A DNA stretch of 5,083 nt from NCBI GenBank assembly GCA_947473445.1, contig CANJEU010000190.1, forward strand, positions 1-5,083, in the 5' to 3' direction. The notes under the pieces are model-generated. The model was not told where the DNA came from. It saw nothing but the letters and a program-made list of their open reading frames with translations, and made no database searches. A program made the position numbers and the translations under genes. Shown in pieces: positions 5,002-5,083 of this stretch. Numbering within the stretch: the first letter of the stretch is position 1; the number at the start of each line of letters is the position of its first letter. This stretch comes from Fidelibacterota bacterium (GTDB lineage Bacteria > Pseudomonadota > Alphaproteobacteria > Rhodospirillales > Rhodospirillaceae).

Positions 5002-5083
5002 GGCTTAGCCCGCGACTCGGTGCGGGCAGTTTTGGGGGCAGCGGGCGCTTCATCCCTCAGCCGCTGGCGCATCCCGATAAGCA
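4992..5083 (-). CDS. 3' end of an unidentified minus-strand gene (partial)
   Basis: Reading inward from the right edge, one minus-strand frame stays open for 29 codons and ends in TGA at 4994-4992; the other two frames stop earlier. The translated tail is rich in Arg, Lys, Ala and Pro, containing GMRQRLRDEAPAAPK and ending RAKPKR, as in the disordered basic C-terminus of many proteins. A terminator-like hairpin over the stop and a separate promoter for rpmB just beyond support a real gene end. There is too little sequence to name the product. In related genomes I recall a helicase or a DUF3108 protein near rpmB, but nothing here confirms either. Confidence 0.5.
   Translation of the reverse strand, partial: LIGMRQRLRDEAPAAPKTARTESRAKPKR

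Noticed and set aside
4853..5053. A 67-codon N-terminal extension of L28 in the same frame
   Set aside because: L28 proteins begin MARRC, a good ribosome site precedes 4852, and the rpmB promoter and leader stem lie inside this stretch.

Overview
The window reads as a gene-dense piece of an alphaproteobacterial chromosome. The evidence is the aerobic cobaltochelatase pair cobS-cobT, an alphaproteobacterial-style long ribosomal protein L28 (100 aa, starting MARRCAVTGRG), high GC over most of the window and Shine-Dalgarno (SD)-led starts. I would not go below class level from sequence alone.

Layout. (1) Positions 1-86 hold the last codons of cobS, followed after 4 bases by a complete cobT (91-1998). 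Their products are the AAA+ and von Willebrand A subunits of the CobNST chelatase, which inserts cobalt in the aerobic route to vitamin B12. (2) After a short spacer with a perfect hairpin comes a small cupin gene (2041-2526) with a lower GC content than cobT. (3) A LysR-type regulator gene on the minus strand (2523-3461) converges on the cupin gene, and the two stop codons overlap by 4 bases. (4) A 111-base divergent intergenic region carries a clear LysR-type box, ATTCC-N7-GGAAT. (5) Two plus-strand genes follow, probably as an operon: an exported small TPR-like protein (3573-4034) and a GTG-started protein that looks like a small alpha-beta-barrel monooxygenase-type protein (4062-4472). (6) A strong bidirectional terminator (4496-4525) separates these from rpmB (4550-4852, minus strand), which has its own sigma70-like promoter and a leader of about 60 bases. 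(7) At the right edge is the 3' end of another minus-strand gene (4992-5083), with a hairpin over its stop codon.

How the genes fit together. cobS and cobT act in one enzyme. rpmB and the gene upstream of it are housekeeping or unknown. The middle block (cupin, LysR, TPR protein, monooxygenase-like protein) looks like an accessory cassette between cobT and rpmB. The only regulatory link the sequence supports is that the LysR protein probably controls itself and the divergent TPR/monooxygenase-like pair. I found no CRISPR array, tRNA, rRNA, insertion sequence, riboswitch or clearly new multi-gene system. The points most worth a second look are the operator cluster, the rpmB leader with its upstream inverted repeat, and the cobT-cupin spacer.
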